A DNA stretch of 64,000 bases from the NCBI GenBank assembly GCA_011391085.1, contig JAABRD010000032.1, positions 1-64,000 of the forward strand, read 5' to 3'. Positions within the stretch are counted from its first letter, which is position 1. Each line of letters begins with the position of its first letter. The position numbers and the translations under genes were made by a program. Positions 36,615-47,084 of the stretch are shown piece by piece. Below the pieces are notes generated by a model. That model was not told where the DNA came from, ran no database searches, and saw nothing but the letters and a program-made list of their open reading frames with translations. Source of the DNA: Thiotrichaceae bacterium (GTDB lineage: Bacteria; Pseudomonadota; Gammaproteobacteria; Beggiatoales; Beggiatoaceae).

Positions 36615-37770
36615 AGGTTCCCAAGCGGTCGCCCAAGCGGTCGCACTCTGTCGTCCCCAAGTCATTGCTGCTTATCCTATCACACCGCAAACGCATATTG
36701 TGGAAAATATTTCTAAACTGGTGGCCGATGGCAAATTACCATGTGAATTTATCAGCGTCGAAAGCGAATTTTCCGCTGCTTCCGTCGTCTTAGGTGCCGC
36801 CGTTGCCGGGTCCCGTTCCTACACGGCTACCGCTTCGCAAGGTCTCCTCCTCATGACCGAAGTGTTATTTAATATCGCAGGGATGCGAGTGCCCATCGTG
36901 ATGACATGCGCCAACCGTGCCGTTTCCAGTCCCCTGTCGATCTGGAATGACCAACAAGATTCCATGTCGGTCCGGGATGCCGGCTGGATTCAACTGTATT
37001 GTGCCGACAATCAAGAAGCGGTGGACACCACGATTCAAGCCTATCGGATTGCCGAACGGACGGAATTGCCGGTCATGGTCTGTATGGATGGATTTAACCT
37101 CACCCATACGTTAGAAGGAATTGACATTCCGACGCAAAAACAGGTGGACAAATATTTGCCACCGTACCAATTTTCACGCACGTTAGACCCGCGTAACCCT
37201 CTTACTTTGGGCACTTGTGTCTCCCCAGATTTTTACACGGAAGCACGTCATTCGCAACATCAGGCATTGCTAAAATCTCAAGCAGAAATCATTGCGGCAG
37301 ATCAAGAATGGCAAGCTATCTCGGGGCGGAAAGCGGGCGGATTACTCACGGTAGAAGGGCCTGAACAAGCTAGAGTAGCCATTCTTGCCATTGGTTCGGT
37401 GATAGGCACGTTGCAAACGGCGTTAGAAACCATACCTCCTCCGCAACCGGTCAAACTGATTAAATTGCGTGCTTTCCGTCCTTTCCCCATAGATGCTTTA
37501 AAAGAAGCCTGTCAAAACCTGGACGATGTGATTGTGTTAGAACGTGCCATTTCGCCAGGCATTGGTGGAATCGTTGGAATCGAAGTCTTAGCGGCCTTAT
37601 CCGAATTACCCAATCCCCCGCGAGTTCATAACTTTGCGGCAGGCTTAGGGGGACGCGATATTCGTCTGGAAATTTTGCCACGCTTGTTATCCGTCTTGAG
37701 TGACCCAGGGGACCGACGCTTTAGGATTATTGATGTGGATTTAGAAAAATTGCCGGTGGAAGACCGATAA
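36598..37770 (+). CDS. porA: Pyruvate/2-ketoacid:ferredoxin oxidoreductase, alpha subunit
   Basis: A 390-residue protein. Domain I with AAYPITPQTHIVE contacts the thiamine-diphosphate pyrimidine; a transketolase C-terminal-like domain follows (VILAIGS type; RPFPIDALKEAC). AGGAGG precedes its ATG within porG. The beta subunit gene (porB), which binds most of the cofactor and is needed for activity, is not downstream: a palindrome and an opposite-strand gene follow. Confidence 0.92.
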   Translation: MLQALEGSQAVAQAVALCRPQVIAAYPITPQTHIVENISKLVADGKLPCEFISVESEFSAASVVLGAAVAGSRSYTATASQGLLLMTEVLFNIAGMRVPIVMTCANRAVSSPLSIWNDQQDSMSVRDAGWIQLYCADNQEAVDTTIQAYRIAERTELPVMVCMDGFNLTHTLEGIDIPTQKQVDKYLPPYQFSRTLDPRNPLTLGTCVSPDFYTEARHSQHQALLKSQAEIIAADQEWQAISGRKAGGLLTVEGPEQARVAILAIGSVIGTLQTALETIPPPQPVKLIKLRAFRPFPIDALKEACQNLDDVIVLERAISPGIGGIVGIEVLAALSELPNPPRVHNFAAGLGGRDIRLEILPRLLSVLSDPGDRRFRIIDVDLEKLPVEDR

Positions 37771-37782
37771 GGAAGTGGTGTC

Positions 37783-37833
37783 GCCCTCACCCCCGGCCCC
37801 TCTCCCAGAAGGAGAGGGGCCGGGGGTGAGGGC
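37783..37833. repeat. CCCTCACCCCCGG palindrome
   Basis: GCCCTCACCCCCGGCCCCTC and its inverse, immediately after porA. The same sequence is the interior of S1 copies 3 and 5 and also stands alone at 45061-45109. Confidence 0.85.
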
Positions 37834-37849
37834 CCCACGGTCTCCACCT

Positions 37850-38833
37850 CTAAGCATTCCTAAATCTTCGCCGTTGTTGATAGCTTGCCATTTGGGACGG
37901 ATTTTCAGTGGCACCGGACAGATGAAAGAATGCCAAATGAATGACTTGTTCTTCCACTATCAACGCAGACCCGACAAAGTGAGGCCCTTCGCACCGGTAA
38001 TCTTGACCCAGACCGACGGAGGCATAACTTTGGATGGTGCCACTGGTGGCTAATTTCAAAAAAGCGATAGCCAGGTCCAAGGTAGGAGTTGCCACTGAGG
38101 TTTCTGGTTTGACCATGGCTTCTATGGCATAACTTTTAAGTAATTTCGGATGGTATTGTTGATAAGCCTCGACTTGTGACACCATATCCAAACCGGCGAC
38201 TTGACCATTGATAATGACTAACAATCCTTGTTGTTGTGGCATCCATTCAAACGCTTGTTCATATTCCGACAGCGGTTTGGCGTGGGATTCGTAAACATCG
38301 CGCATCGCCCCTGTGGGAGAGGCAACCTGGGCGGAGTCCGACAGTTGTCGAATCTCTTGCCAAACTTCGCCTTGGTCAGAAGTATAGCCGCGACCTGACT
38401 GTAGCGATCGATAGACCGCTGAAGATTTCTTGCTACGAGTGGCGTGAGATAGCACATGTCCAGAACTAGAAAACTCTCTGGAAGAATATCCCCAGCGACC
38501 TTGTTCTGTACAACTGACTGGAATGACGGTTTCAGAGTTTGGTTTCAGCAAAATAGTGGTGTTCAACACCCGATTCTGTTTGGCCCCCATTAACTCTTCT
38601 CCATCCAGTAATAACACCGGCAACTCACCCTGGTTGGCGACTTTCAATTCTGGCACCGACCCGGATTCACTCAGTTCAGTAATCTTCAATTTCTGCTGAT
38701 CAAGGGCTTGTTGCAAGGTGAGATAATGAATAGCACTCTGCAACGTGGTGAACAATGGCACAACAACCATATTGCTAAACACTTGCAAGGTGCCAAATTG
38801 AATGGTTTCAAGATAGCGTTGAAGGACTGGCAT
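37850..38833 (-). CDS. ARPP-1 domain protein (DUF6569 family)
   Basis: A 327-residue protein with the family core LPVLLLDGEELMGAKQNR, followed by the NTTILLKPNSETVIPVSC segment. ARPP-1 proteins are predicted from comparative genomics to take part in NAD/ADP-ribose-related conflict or regulation systems; none is well characterised. GAGGAG before the ATG at 38833 decides the start, although the frame extends to 38866. Confidence 0.75.
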   Translation of the reverse strand: MPVLQRYLETIQFGTLQVFSNMVVVPLFTTLQSAIHYLTLQQALDQQKLKITELSESGSVPELKVANQGELPVLLLDGEELMGAKQNRVLNTTILLKPNSETVIPVSCTEQGRWGYSSREFSSSGHVLSHATRSKKSSAVYRSLQSGRGYTSDQGEVWQEIRQLSDSAQVASPTGAMRDVYESHAKPLSEYEQAFEWMPQQQGLLVIINGQVAGLDMVSQVEAYQQYHPKLLKSYAIEAMVKPETSVATPTLDLAIAFLKLATSGTIQSYASVGLGQDYRCEGPHFVGSALIVEEQVIHLAFFHLSGATENPSQMASYQQRRRFRNA

Positions 38834-39464
38834 ATTTAAAACTCCTCTTTCTGGTTGACGGGACAAACTAAAGTTTGTATTTTAAAGAACCTTTGGGAGT
38901 GTCAAACGGTCATTTGACACCATGATAAGATAACAAGTTACTTAACCGTTGTCTATTCAAGAAACTCAGTTTCTTTTAGAAACTGAGTTTCTCGATAGCC
39001 AGCCCTCTATAATTTTATAGATAAATGGCGGCGAATGGTGAAAGATGTAATGATTGAAAATTTTAAAGAACCCCTACGCATGTTGCGAGGACCCACACAA
39101 ACAGTTGTTTAACTGGTAGTCCTGAAATCTGGGTGAAATGTCTGAACTATGATTAGAATGATTTTCAGATGGACTATGATTGAAGGTTCCTCTTCTCATA
39201 GTTCTCATTTAATCACCTGAATCATAGTTCAAGACGGTGAAAACCAACTCTCGGCCTCTCACCCACATTTCAGGACTACCCCACTCTTGTGCCATTCTAA
39301 ATTTAGAATGTAGAACGTAGGGTGGATTAAGCGAAGCGTATCCACCCTACGAGGGAAAGATAGATGGTACAAAAGCAGATGAATATCACTATACCATCCA
39401 GATTTCATCACTACGGCTTAACTCTCACAAACACTTAGGAATGGGTAGCACACTTAGGAGAATT
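38834..39464. other. Repeat-filled gap between ARPP-1 and higA genes
   Basis: It contains an AGAAACTCAGTTTCT-type palindrome set (38959-38995), a diverged S1 MITE (39115-39280) and a GTAGGGTGGATTAAGCG palindrome (39317-39350). No gene is seen. Confidence 0.7.
39115..39280. mobile_element. S1 MITE copy 7 (diverged ends)
   Basis: A 166-bp element with ends GGTAGTCCTGAAATCTGGGT / CACATTTCAGGACTACC, so the GATGCA part has changed equally in both ends. Flanks (GTTTAACT, CCACTCTT) no longer match. It is an older copy or a sub-family. Confidence 0.75.
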
Positions 39465-39728
39465 ATGATGTTGCGTCAAATCCCTTATCTGCATCCGGGA
39501 AAGATTCTACTAGAAGAATTTCTCAAACCCATGAATATTACACCTCTTCAACTTGCCAAAGAAACCGGTGTAGCGCAATCACGCATTAACGACATTGTGC
39601 AAGGCAAGCGTTCCATTACGACCGACGTCGGTGTCCGTCTCTCACGTTTTTTTGGCACCAATGATGGTTTCTGGATTAGATTACAGATAGACTATGACAC
39701 TGCCCAAGTGCGAGATGATGAATTTTAG
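39465..39728 (+). CDS. higA: HigA-type antitoxin (XRE family)
   Basis: An 87-residue protein with HPGKILLEEFLKPMNITPLQ, a helix-turn-helix (LAKETGVAQSRINDIVQGKR) and the DGFWIRLQIDYD tail. This is the HigA antidote family (VapI-like) that represses its own operon and blocks HigB. TAGGAG lies before adjacent ATGs at 39465 and 39468. No HigB toxin gene lies upstream or downstream, so it is an orphan. Confidence 0.88.
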   Translation: MMLRQIPYLHPGKILLEEFLKPMNITPLQLAKETGVAQSRINDIVQGKRSITTDVGVRLSRFFGTNDGFWIRLQIDYDTAQVRDDEF

Positions 39729-39853
39729 CCAACTTGGAAGCACTCCGAATGAAAAACTCACCTTACGCAAAGAGTAGTGAGAAACTAAGTTTGCTTTTCG
39801 AAACTTAGTTTAGGAATAATGGTAATGATGCACAAGGTAGTAGTCTGTAGTCT

Positions 39854-39887
39854 GTAGGGTGGATACGCTTCGCTTAATCCACCCTAC
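39854..39887. repeat. GTAGGGTGGATACGC palindrome
   Basis: A perfect inverted repeat of the GTGGATTAAGCG family, also at 39317-39350 and inside the S3 element at 43.1 kb. It lies between higA and cysA. Confidence 0.8.
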
Positions 39888-39918
39888 CTGAAATACCAGG
39901 TTTGTTATGCACAGGTAC

Positions 39919-40980
39919 TTATTTCCCACCCATAAATAATCGCATCTTCCGTGGTTTCACAAACACCTTATCGCCTTTTTGTAAATTCAGTTGGCGATAA
40001 TGTTCCTTAGTCAATTCCGCTTCCAGAACTTCAGAACTGTCTTTCGGTAACAGTTCCAGATGCACCATGGGGCCAAGTAAATGAATACTGCTAACTGTGA
40101 CTGCAATAGCTACGTCTTCAGAAGTGCGAGAAATTTCCAATTCATGGGGACGGACGTATGCCACCACGGGGGCCATTTGGACTTCTGTGTGGGGGTCAAG
40201 GGTAATGTCTAATTCACCGATACGCACTTGTCCTGTGTTTAAACGTCCATGGAAGAGGTTGACGTGACCGATAAACTGATAGACAAAGGGATTCACGGGG
40301 TTTTCATAAATTTCATCAGGTGTGCCTACCTGTTCAATGCGTCCTTCATTCATCACTACCACGAGGTCTGCCACTTCCATCGCTTCTTCTTGATCATGGG
40401 TGACAAAGACGCTGGTGATGTGCATGGTTTCATGCAATCTTCGTAACCACCGTCGTAATTCTTTGCGAACCTTGGTATCCAATGCCCCAAACGGTTCATC
40501 TAACAAGAGAACTTTGGGTTCGACCGCTAACGCCCGTGCCAATGCTACCCGTTGACGTTGTCCACCAGACAGTTGACGCGGATAACGGTCGGCCAAGTCT
40601 TGCAATTGAATAAGTTTCAATAAATCATCGACTCTCTTCTTAATCTCGGTTGGAGAAGGTCGTTGTTTGCGTGGTCGAACTCGGAGACCAAAAGCGACAT
40701 TTTCAAAGACCGTCAGGTGTCGGAAGAGGGCATAATGTTGAAAGACAAAACCCACGCGACGGTCTCGAACATGTTGAGAAGTGGCATCTTCACCGTGAAA
40801 TAAAATGCTACCACTGTCAGCCACTTCTAAACCGGCCACGATGCGTAACAGAGTGGTTTTACCACATCCCGAAGGTCCCAGTAAAGCCACTAATTGTCCG
40901 TCTGGAACTGTGAGACTGACATTTTTAAGGGCGTCAAACTTGTTAAAGGTTTTGTTGATATTTTTGATTTCGATACTCAT
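39919..40980 (-). CDS. cysA: Sulfate/thiosulfate ABC transporter ATPase CysA
   Basis: A 353-residue ATPase. Walker A GPSGCGKT is at 35-42. Signature [15 protein letters not shown], Walker [13 protein letters not shown] and a C-terminal regulatory TOBE-type domain are present. It drives sulfate or thiosulfate import with CysT and CysW. Last gene of the sbp-cysT-cysW-cysA set, but separated from cysW by 155 bases of repeats. Confidence 0.94.
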   Translation of the reverse strand: MSIEIKNINKTFNKFDALKNVSLTVPDGQLVALLGPSGCGKTTLLRIVAGLEVADSGSILFHGEDATSQHVRDRRVGFVFQHYALFRHLTVFENVAFGLRVRPRKQRPSPTEIKKRVDDLLKLIQLQDLADRYPRQLSGGQRQRVALARALAVEPKVLLLDEPFGALDTKVRKELRRWLRRLHETMHITSVFVTHDQEEAMEVADLVVVMNEGRIEQVGTPDEIYENPVNPFVYQFIGHVNLFHGRLNTGQVRIGELDITLDPHTEVQMAPVVAYVRPHELEISRTSEDVAIAVTVSSIHLLGPMVHLELLPKDSSEVLEAELTKEHYRQLNLQKGDKVFVKPRKMRLFMGGK

Positions 40981-41054
40981 AAAGTAATCCTTGCTGGCGC
41001 GTGGAAACGGGAAAGTTGTACAAGTAATAGTATAGCGGTTTTGGAGTATAGCGG

Positions 41055-41112
41055 TTTTGGAGTACGGAATTTATTCCGTTGGAGAAACGGAATAAATTCC
41101 GTACTCCAAAAC
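41055..41112. repeat. GGAGTACGGAATTTATTCCG palindrome
   Basis: Arms TTTTGGAGTACGGAATTTAT and its inverse between cysA and cysW. The same unit is amplified into the large array at 58.6-59.0 kb. Confidence 0.85.
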
Positions 41113-41135
41113 CCATAACCGTTATCTTTGCAACA

Positions 41136-41981
41136 CTAACTTAGTTGATGCACTCGCCATTCCACAATCGTTTTTAGGATGAGAGTCACCAGGGCAAGTA
41201 ATGCCAGTAGCGAAGCCACCGCGAACGCTGCCGCGAAATTGTATTCGTTATAGAGAATCTCTACATGTAATGGCATCGTGTTGGTTAAGCCACGAATATG
41301 TCCAGAGACTACGGAAACGGCGCCAAATTCGCCCATGGCACGGGCATTACATAAAATGACGCCGTATAAGAGTCCCCATTTCATATTGGGTAAGGTGATT
41401 CGCCAAAAGGTTTGCCAACCGTTGGCGCCTAAGACTATCGCGGCTTCTTCCTCTTCTTTGCCTTGGGCTTGGAGGAGAGGAATCAGTTCGCGGGCGACAA
41501 AGGGGAAGGTGATAAAAACGGTGGCTAAGACAATGCCTGGCACGGCAAAGATAATTTGAAAATTCTGGGCCGACAGCCACGGTCCTAACCAGCCTTGAAG
41601 TCCAAAGAGGAGAACGAAAATGAGTCCGGCAATGACTGGGGAGACGGCAAAGGGGAGGTCGATTAATGTGAGGAGAATGCTTTTGCCCTTGAAGTCAAAT
41701 TTGGCAATTGCCCACGCCGCCGCAATACCAAAGAAGAGATTCAGAGGCACCGCGATAATGGCAGTGATGAGAGTTAACCGAATGGCAGCTAGGGCATCTG
41801 GTTCGATTAAAGCGGTTAGATAGACATTGATGCCTTCCTGTAGTGCTTGAGTAAAAACAGCAATGAGGGGTAACAGAAGGAAGAGGGTTAAAAAGATAAG
41901 TGTGAGGCTTATCAATAGGTAACGTATCCACCGCGGTTCCGTAGTGGCAGCTTGAATGTGTGTGTTTAAGGGGGTTGTCAT
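41136..41981 (-). CDS. cysW: Sulfate/thiosulfate ABC transporter permease CysW
   Basis: A 281-residue protein with six membrane helices and the EAA loop ([20 protein letters not shown]). Length and the conserved [20 protein letters not shown] fit CysW. Confidence 0.94.
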   Translation of the reverse strand: MTTPLNTHIQAATTEPRWIRYLLISLTLIFLTLFLLLPLIAVFTQALQEGINVYLTALIEPDALAAIRLTLITAIIAVPLNLFFGIAAAWAIAKFDFKGKSILLTLIDLPFAVSPVIAGLIFVLLFGLQGWLGPWLSAQNFQIIFAVPGIVLATVFITFPFVARELIPLLQAQGKEEEEAAIVLGANGWQTFWRITLPNMKWGLLYGVILCNARAMGEFGAVSVVSGHIRGLTNTMPLHVEILYNEYNFAAAFAVASLLALLALVTLILKTIVEWRVHQLS

Positions 41982-42007
41982 AGTAATTAAGAAATTCTCC
42001 GTTTATG

Positions 42008-42033
42008 GGAGTCCAAAACAGGTTTTGGACTCC
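42008..42033. repeat. GGAGTCCAAAACAGG palindrome
   Basis: A short inverted repeat GGAGTCCAAAAC/GTTTTGGACTCC between cysT and cysW. Confidence 0.8.
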
Positions 42034-42039
42034 TTGATT

Positions 42040-42864
42040 TTAACTATACCTCCGACTACTCCACCATTGCAAGATGTTGATAACCAATAAGAGAATGAAA
42101 GAGGCTATCAACATAACGACCGCAATGGCCGCGGCACCTTTGTAATCATATTGTTCTAATTTGGTAATAATCAACAAGGGGACGATTTCGGAGACCATGG
42201 GCATATTGCCTGCAATGAAAACGACGGAACCGTATTCGCCTAAGCCTCTGGCAAAAGCCAAGGCAAAACCGGTCAACAGGGCCGGCCATAAGTTAGGTAA
42301 AATGACGAAAGTGAACGTTTGCCAACGGGTGGCACCTAAACTGGCCGCGGCTTCTTCTACTTCCATTTCTAAATCTTGGAGGATAGGTTGAACGGTGCGT
42401 ACTACAAAGGGTAAACCGATAAAGGTTAAAGCGACAACGATGCCTAATGGAGTGAAGGCGACTTTGATTCCAAGAGGTTCTAAATATTGACCGACCCAGC
42501 CGTTGCCCGCATAGATGGCCGTTAGTGAGATACCCGCCACCGCAGTGGGAAGGGCGAAGGGGAGGTCAATGATGGCATCTATGATACGTTTGCCAAAGAA
42601 GGAGTAACGTACTAAGACCCAAGCCACTAGCAATCCGAAAAAAGCGTTGAGGAGGGCTGCTAACAGTGAAGCACCAAAAGTGAGGCGGTAGGAAGCGAGG
42701 ACTCGTGGTGCTAAAACGGCGTTCCCAAATTCTTCCCAACTCAGCGTGGCAGCTTTTAGGAAGACGGTGGATAAGGGGATAAGTACGACTAAACTGAGGT
42801 ATAGGATGGTAAATCCTAACGCTAAGTGGAAGCCTGGGAGGACGGTGTGTTTTTTGAGGAACAT
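42040..42864 (-). CDS. cysT: Sulfate/thiosulfate ABC transporter permease CysT
   Basis: A 274-residue protein with six membrane helices and the EAA loop (VEEAAASLGATRWQTFTFV). FARGLGEYGSVVFIAGNMP identifies CysT (CysU). It pairs with CysW in the membrane. Confidence 0.94.
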   Translation of the reverse strand: MFLKKHTVLPGFHLALGFTILYLSLVVLIPLSTVFLKAATLSWEEFGNAVLAPRVLASYRLTFGASLLAALLNAFFGLLVAWVLVRYSFFGKRIIDAIIDLPFALPTAVAGISLTAIYAGNGWVGQYLEPLGIKVAFTPLGIVVALTFIGLPFVVRTVQPILQDLEMEVEEAAASLGATRWQTFTFVILPNLWPALLTGFALAFARGLGEYGSVVFIAGNMPMVSEIVPLLIITKLEQYDYKGAAAIAVVMLIASFILLLVINILQWWSSRRYS

Positions 42865-43254
42865 GGTTGACGGAAGATAAATTGATAGTGTTGCAAATTA
42901 CAGTGAGATTCCTTTAAACCTGTACTCTATTCATCTGGAGTGCAATAAGAATTATTGCCCCCTGCGAAGCGTCGCAACGGCGCAATAATTCTTATTGCGC
43001 TCTAGATGAAAGAGTATCGGATTTAGAGAAATTTTACTATAGGGGCTAACGCCTCCATGCCATTAAGTTAAGGAATATCCAACCAATGTAGGGTGGATTA
43101 AGCGTTAGCGTATCCACCGACACCGACATTGGTGGATACGCTAACGCTTAATCCACCCTACCCTAACTTAACGGCATTGAGGCTTTAGCCGGTACCACCT
43201 GCTTGAAAAAGTTCAGGTTTCCTAAACCTGGGAGGTTTAGGAAACCGAAAAAAT
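42865..43254. repeat. Repeat cluster between sbp and cysT
   Basis: 42947-43007 is a GCAATAAGAATTATTGC palindrome, followed at 43033-43042 by a decayed S2 end (TTTTACTATA). 43057-43178 is an S3 element whose interior is the GTAGGGTGGATTAAGCG palindrome rather than TTAGCCGG. A TTTAGGAAACC hairpin precedes sbp's stop. No gene is seen. Confidence 0.75.
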
Positions 43255-44265
43255 TTATTTACTCGGCAAATAAATCTGGTCAAACATTGCCCCATCATCA
43301 AAATATCCCTTTTGTGCCTTTTCCCAACCACCAAACATGTCATTGATGGTAAATAGTTTCAATTGAGGGAATTGAGGAGAGTATTTTTTAGCCACGTTAT
43401 CGTCGGTGGGACGATAATAGTTTTTCGCCGCAATGTCTTGTCCTTCGGGCGAATATAAATATTCCAAATACGCCTGGGCTACCTTGGTCGTGCCATGTTT
43501 GTTAGCCACCTTTTCCACAAGGGCGACGGAGGGTTCCGCGAGAATGCTGACAGAAGGGGCAATCATTTCAAAGCCGTCTTTGCCCATCTTATTGATGACC
43601 AAAAAGGCTTCATTTTCCCAAGATAACAGGACATCACCGATACCACGTTGGACAAAGGTCGTCGTTGCCCCCCGCGCACCTGAATCTAATACGGGGACAT
43701 TTTTGAATAACTGCGTCACAAATGCTTTGGCCTTTTCGGCATTGCCTCCTGTTTGTAACACATAGCCCCACGCGGCCAAGTAATTCCAGCGGGCCCCGCC
43801 GGACGTTTTCGGATTAGGTGTGATAACCGACACGCCAGGTTTTACCAAGTCATCCCAATCTTTGATACCTTTGGGATTGCCTTTACGCACCAAAAAGACG
43901 ATGGTGGAAGTATAGGGCGTGCTATTACGTGGCAAACGGGTTTGCCAATCTTTTGGTAGTAAGTCGGATTGTTTAGCAATGGCGTCAATGTCATACGCCA
44001 ATGCCAACGTGACAACATCGGCCTCTAGGCCATCAATAACGGCCCGTGCCTGTTTTCCAGAACCGCCATGAGATTGCTGGATGTCAATAGTTTCGCCCGC
44101 GGTGACTTGCCAATGCGTTTTGAACGCTTTGTTAAATTCTTGATACAACTCACGAGTGGGGTCGTAAGAAACATTTAGCAACGTGACCGCTGCTTGGACC
44201 GGTAACATGACACCCATAACAATTGGGGCGATGAGAGAAATAGGCAAGAAATTTTTAAATGACAT
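43255..44265 (-). CDS. sbp: Sulfate-binding periplasmic protein
   Basis: 336 residues from the ATG at 44265 (a start six codons earlier is possible). Signal peptide [20 protein letters not shown]. Mature start [19 protein letters not shown], then [13 protein letters not shown] and [13 protein letters not shown], which form the sulfate site in this family. It delivers sulfate (or thiosulfate) to CysTWA. First gene of the cluster. Confidence 0.93.
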   Translation of the reverse strand: MSFKNFLPISLIAPIVMGVMLPVQAAVTLLNVSYDPTRELYQEFNKAFKTHWQVTAGETIDIQQSHGGSGKQARAVIDGLEADVVTLALAYDIDAIAKQSDLLPKDWQTRLPRNSTPYTSTIVFLVRKGNPKGIKDWDDLVKPGVSVITPNPKTSGGARWNYLAAWGYVLQTGGNAEKAKAFVTQLFKNVPVLDSGARGATTTFVQRGIGDVLLSWENEAFLVINKMGKDGFEMIAPSVSILAEPSVALVEKVANKHGTTKVAQAYLEYLYSPEGQDIAAKNYYRPTDDNVAKKYSPQFPQLKLFTINDMFGGWEKAQKGYFDDGAMFDQIYLPSK

Positions 44266-44463
44266 AAGGTTTTTTCCTAACATATTGATGAATAAAGAGA
44301 ATACCAGTCATCTATAGGTCCATAAGGATGGTTTTTTGCAACCCGTTAATGGGACCATGATGATAAACAATATGGTATCCTGTTTTATCCAGAAAAGAAA
44401 GAGGCCGGCCGGTATTTTGGCATGACACGCCCAATGGCTTGTAACTTTTCTAGCAAAACAGTA

Positions 44464-44492
44464 TTGATAGATAAAAAATTTTGGTGTATTAT
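44464..44492 (+). promoter_or_regulatory. Sigma-70 promoter of the 17-kDa-antigen lipoprotein
   Basis: TTGATA (44464-44469), a 17-bp spacer and TATTAT (44487-44492) lie about 55 bases before the ATG. Confidence 0.6.
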
Positions 44493-44548
44493 TTATACCC
44501 ATCCAAATAATAATTTGGACTCTAACTTTTTGAAGGAGAATTCTCTTT

Positions 44549-45019
44549 ATGAATACTAAACTGATAGTCAGTTTCTTTATGATGTCTAGCTTATTGGTGT
44601 CCTCTTGTGTCGCCCCCACATCACCCACGAAACAAACGGGTGGGGCGGTTTTAGGCGGCGTATTGGGAGGCGCATTAGGTTCTCAAGTGGGTGGTGGCAA
44701 AGGCAGAACGGCGGCCATCGTAGCAGGCACTTTAATTGGTGCCCTGATTGGTGGTGCCGTTGGGTCCACCATGGATGCGATGGACCAACAACAAGCCACC
44801 CGTGCTTTGGAAAGTACACCTACAGGTCAAACAGTAGCCTGGAAAAATCCCGATACGAACGCTGAATATGAAGTGACTCCCACGAAGACCTATCAAAAAC
44901 CCGAAGGGGGACATTGCCGTGATTATGAAACGGTTGCCGTCATCGATGGACGGCGGGAAGTGTTATATGGTACGGCTTGCCGTCAACCAGACGGAAGTTG
45001 GCAATCGGTGAATAACTAA
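44549..45019 (+). CDS. Glycine-zipper 17-kDa surface-antigen lipoprotein
   Basis: A 156-residue protein. Lipobox LLVSSC (Cys20). A glycine-zipper hairpin (about 31-75; GGAVLGGVLGGALGSQVGGG, then GTLIGALIGGAVG) is followed by a soluble tail with a likely Cys-Cys pair (GGHCRDYE, GTACRQPDGSW). Matches the Rickettsia 17-kDa antigen/SlyB-like group of outer-membrane lipoproteins. AAGGAGAA ribosome site. Confidence 0.9.
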   Translation: MNTKLIVSFFMMSSLLVSSCVAPTSPTKQTGGAVLGGVLGGALGSQVGGGKGRTAAIVAGTLIGALIGGAVGSTMDAMDQQQATRALESTPTGQTVAWKNPDTNAEYEVTPTKTYQKPEGGHCRDYETVAVIDGRREVLYGTACRQPDGSWQSVNN

Positions 45020-45060
45020 ACAGCTAAGTAGTAAAGCAGAAATTTTCTGGTATAATAACG

Positions 45061-45109
45061 CCCTCACCCCCGGCCCCTCTCCCAGAGGGAGAGGGGCCGG
45101 GGGTGAGGG
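45061..45109. repeat. CCCTCACCCCCGG palindrome
   Basis: Stand-alone copy of the interior of S1 copies 3 and 5. A second palindrome (CAGGAGTCCAAAGCGCAGCT type) follows at 45215-45273. Confidence 0.85.
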
Positions 45110-45279
45110 CGACGATTGAAAATCCGGTAAAATTTCTGCTTCGGTACTTAGTACTAAATCAACCTGACAGGTGCTTTGCGACCTATCAGGTTTGACCGGT
45201 GAAAACGTGGTAATCAGGAGTCCAAAGCGCAGCTTTGTGCGTGCTACGGACAAAGTTGCGCTTTGGACTCCTGGGGAAG

Positions 45280-47068
45280 CTACACCTCCTCCCACACCAA
45301 CCGTTCCAATCCCACCGCCACCACGGCATACGTTCGTAACCGCAATACCCCCGGATATTCCTCCTCTAAAATCTCCCGATACCGTTGCAATTGCGCCCGT
45401 GCCGCTACGAATTGTTCCTCCACCACGGGTAACGCCTTGAGTTCCTCGACCGACTGGGTTTTCACTGCTGCCGCAGTTAACTTCTTTTTCTGTTTTAAAC
45501 TCACATATTTCAACTCAAAGACTATATCCCATAATGGGGTCTGGCGTAATTCAGGACGACGGATTAACGTCAAATTCCCATACCCACGTCCAATCTTCGT
45601 TTCCGAATCCATGATGTACCACAAATCATCAAATAACAGCATGACAAAGGCCATTTTCACCGTCATTTCATCGACCCAGCGGTAATCACGATTATCAAAG
45701 ACGGGGAAGTAATTTTGTTCTAACAAGTCACAGACCGGTTGCAAGTCGCCACTGCGATAAAATTGCCGGGCCACCTGACGATTCTCCTCACGAGTGCTAT
45801 CTTCGGGAATCAGTAACTCATGAAGTTGTTCCACATATAACTTGCGAATCACCAAATTGGGAATCGTGAACAACCACTCATATAAAGGCGTTTGACCGAC
45901 CAGTGTTAAGACGCCAAAGTAGTAGAGAAGGGAGACCATGAAACTGCGGTCCGGATGGGGTTTGAGGAGGTCCGAAAGGCTAAACCGAGTTGACAAACTT
46001 GAAATCATCAAGGGCGACGTGCCCAGCATGGCTTCCTGAATCACGGTGGTACCTAGTGGTAACGAGGCGATATAGGCCAATTTGTTTTTGTCCATCGCCA
46101 AGTTATCGTCTAACATTTCACTCGGCGTTTGGCATTCCCGTTGGAACTCTTGCAAAAAGTAAAGGGCCAAAGTGGGATTGTAAATCAATGGTTGTTGGGT
46201 CCGGTCACAGAAGCGATAACCGTTATAAAACGTTCGCATCACCGATAAGACTTTGGCAACCGTGTCGGCAGGTAACTGACATTCCGCGACGAGGTTGGTG
46301 ACCACGGCGGTCAATTCTGCTTCACGAAAACCGCAGAGGTCATTGAATTCGGCGCGTAAGTAAATATTGACCGCGACATTGTAACCTGAAGTCATGTCAC
46401 TCATCACCAAGGGCGAGACACCAGTAATAAATACCTTATCTAACCCACGGCCTGCACTGGCGGCTTTGACCGCTTTAAACACCGTTTTCAAAATGCCTTC
46501 GCCGGTTACCAATTCTTCATAACGTGACGTCCCCTTTGGACCTTGACTCATCAACACCTCATTGGCAAAGTTATCGTATTCATCAATGAGGAGATAGAGT
46601 TGGTAGGGAGTTTGTTGGACGGCAGTACACAGGCGATGAAAGGACGACATGGCGTCATTGGGATTCATGGCAATGGCCATCGTCAAATAGGGTTGGTATT
46701 TGGTGGCAAATTCGCTAATACAATCGTTGATATGTTCATGTAATCCCGTTTCGATGGCCTGAAGATTCCCCCCCGGCCTTCACCATGGAAAAATCCCATT
46801 TCATCACGAAATACTGGTTATGTTTCGGCGTCGGATTTTTGCCAATCGCCAAGTGGCCAAAGAGGGAGTCAAACTGGGAGGCTTTGGCCACGTCATAGTA
46901 GTTTTCTAACATGGACAGCAACAGGCTTTTGCCAAAGCGGCGGGGGCGGAGAAACAGTGAATGTTGGCCCGCGTCTTCGAGTAACGGAATCTTGTCGGTG
47001 CGGTCCACATAAAAATATTGTTGACGAATCAGGGTGTCAAAATTGCTAATGCCATAAGGAAATTTCAT
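45280..47068 (-). pseudogene. AAA-ATPase-like / PD-(D/E)XK nuclease protein, frameshifted
   Basis: Two frames together make one protein of about 590 residues of the common AAA-ATPase-like (PF09820) plus PD-(D/E)XK nuclease (PF08011) type. The N-terminal piece (46736-47068) has FPYGISNFDTLI and the P-loop-like RPRRFGKSLLLSML. The second piece (from about 46767 down to 45280) holds the Walker-B-like LYLLIDEYDNF and the nuclease part (FELKYVS). The shift lies in a run of seven G (46768-46774). With six G the protein would read straight through (AGGNLQAIETGLHEH). It is a recent pseudogene, a slippage-controlled gene or a read error. Confidence 0.8.
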
Positions 47069-47084
47069 GGGGGACTCCTAGTGA

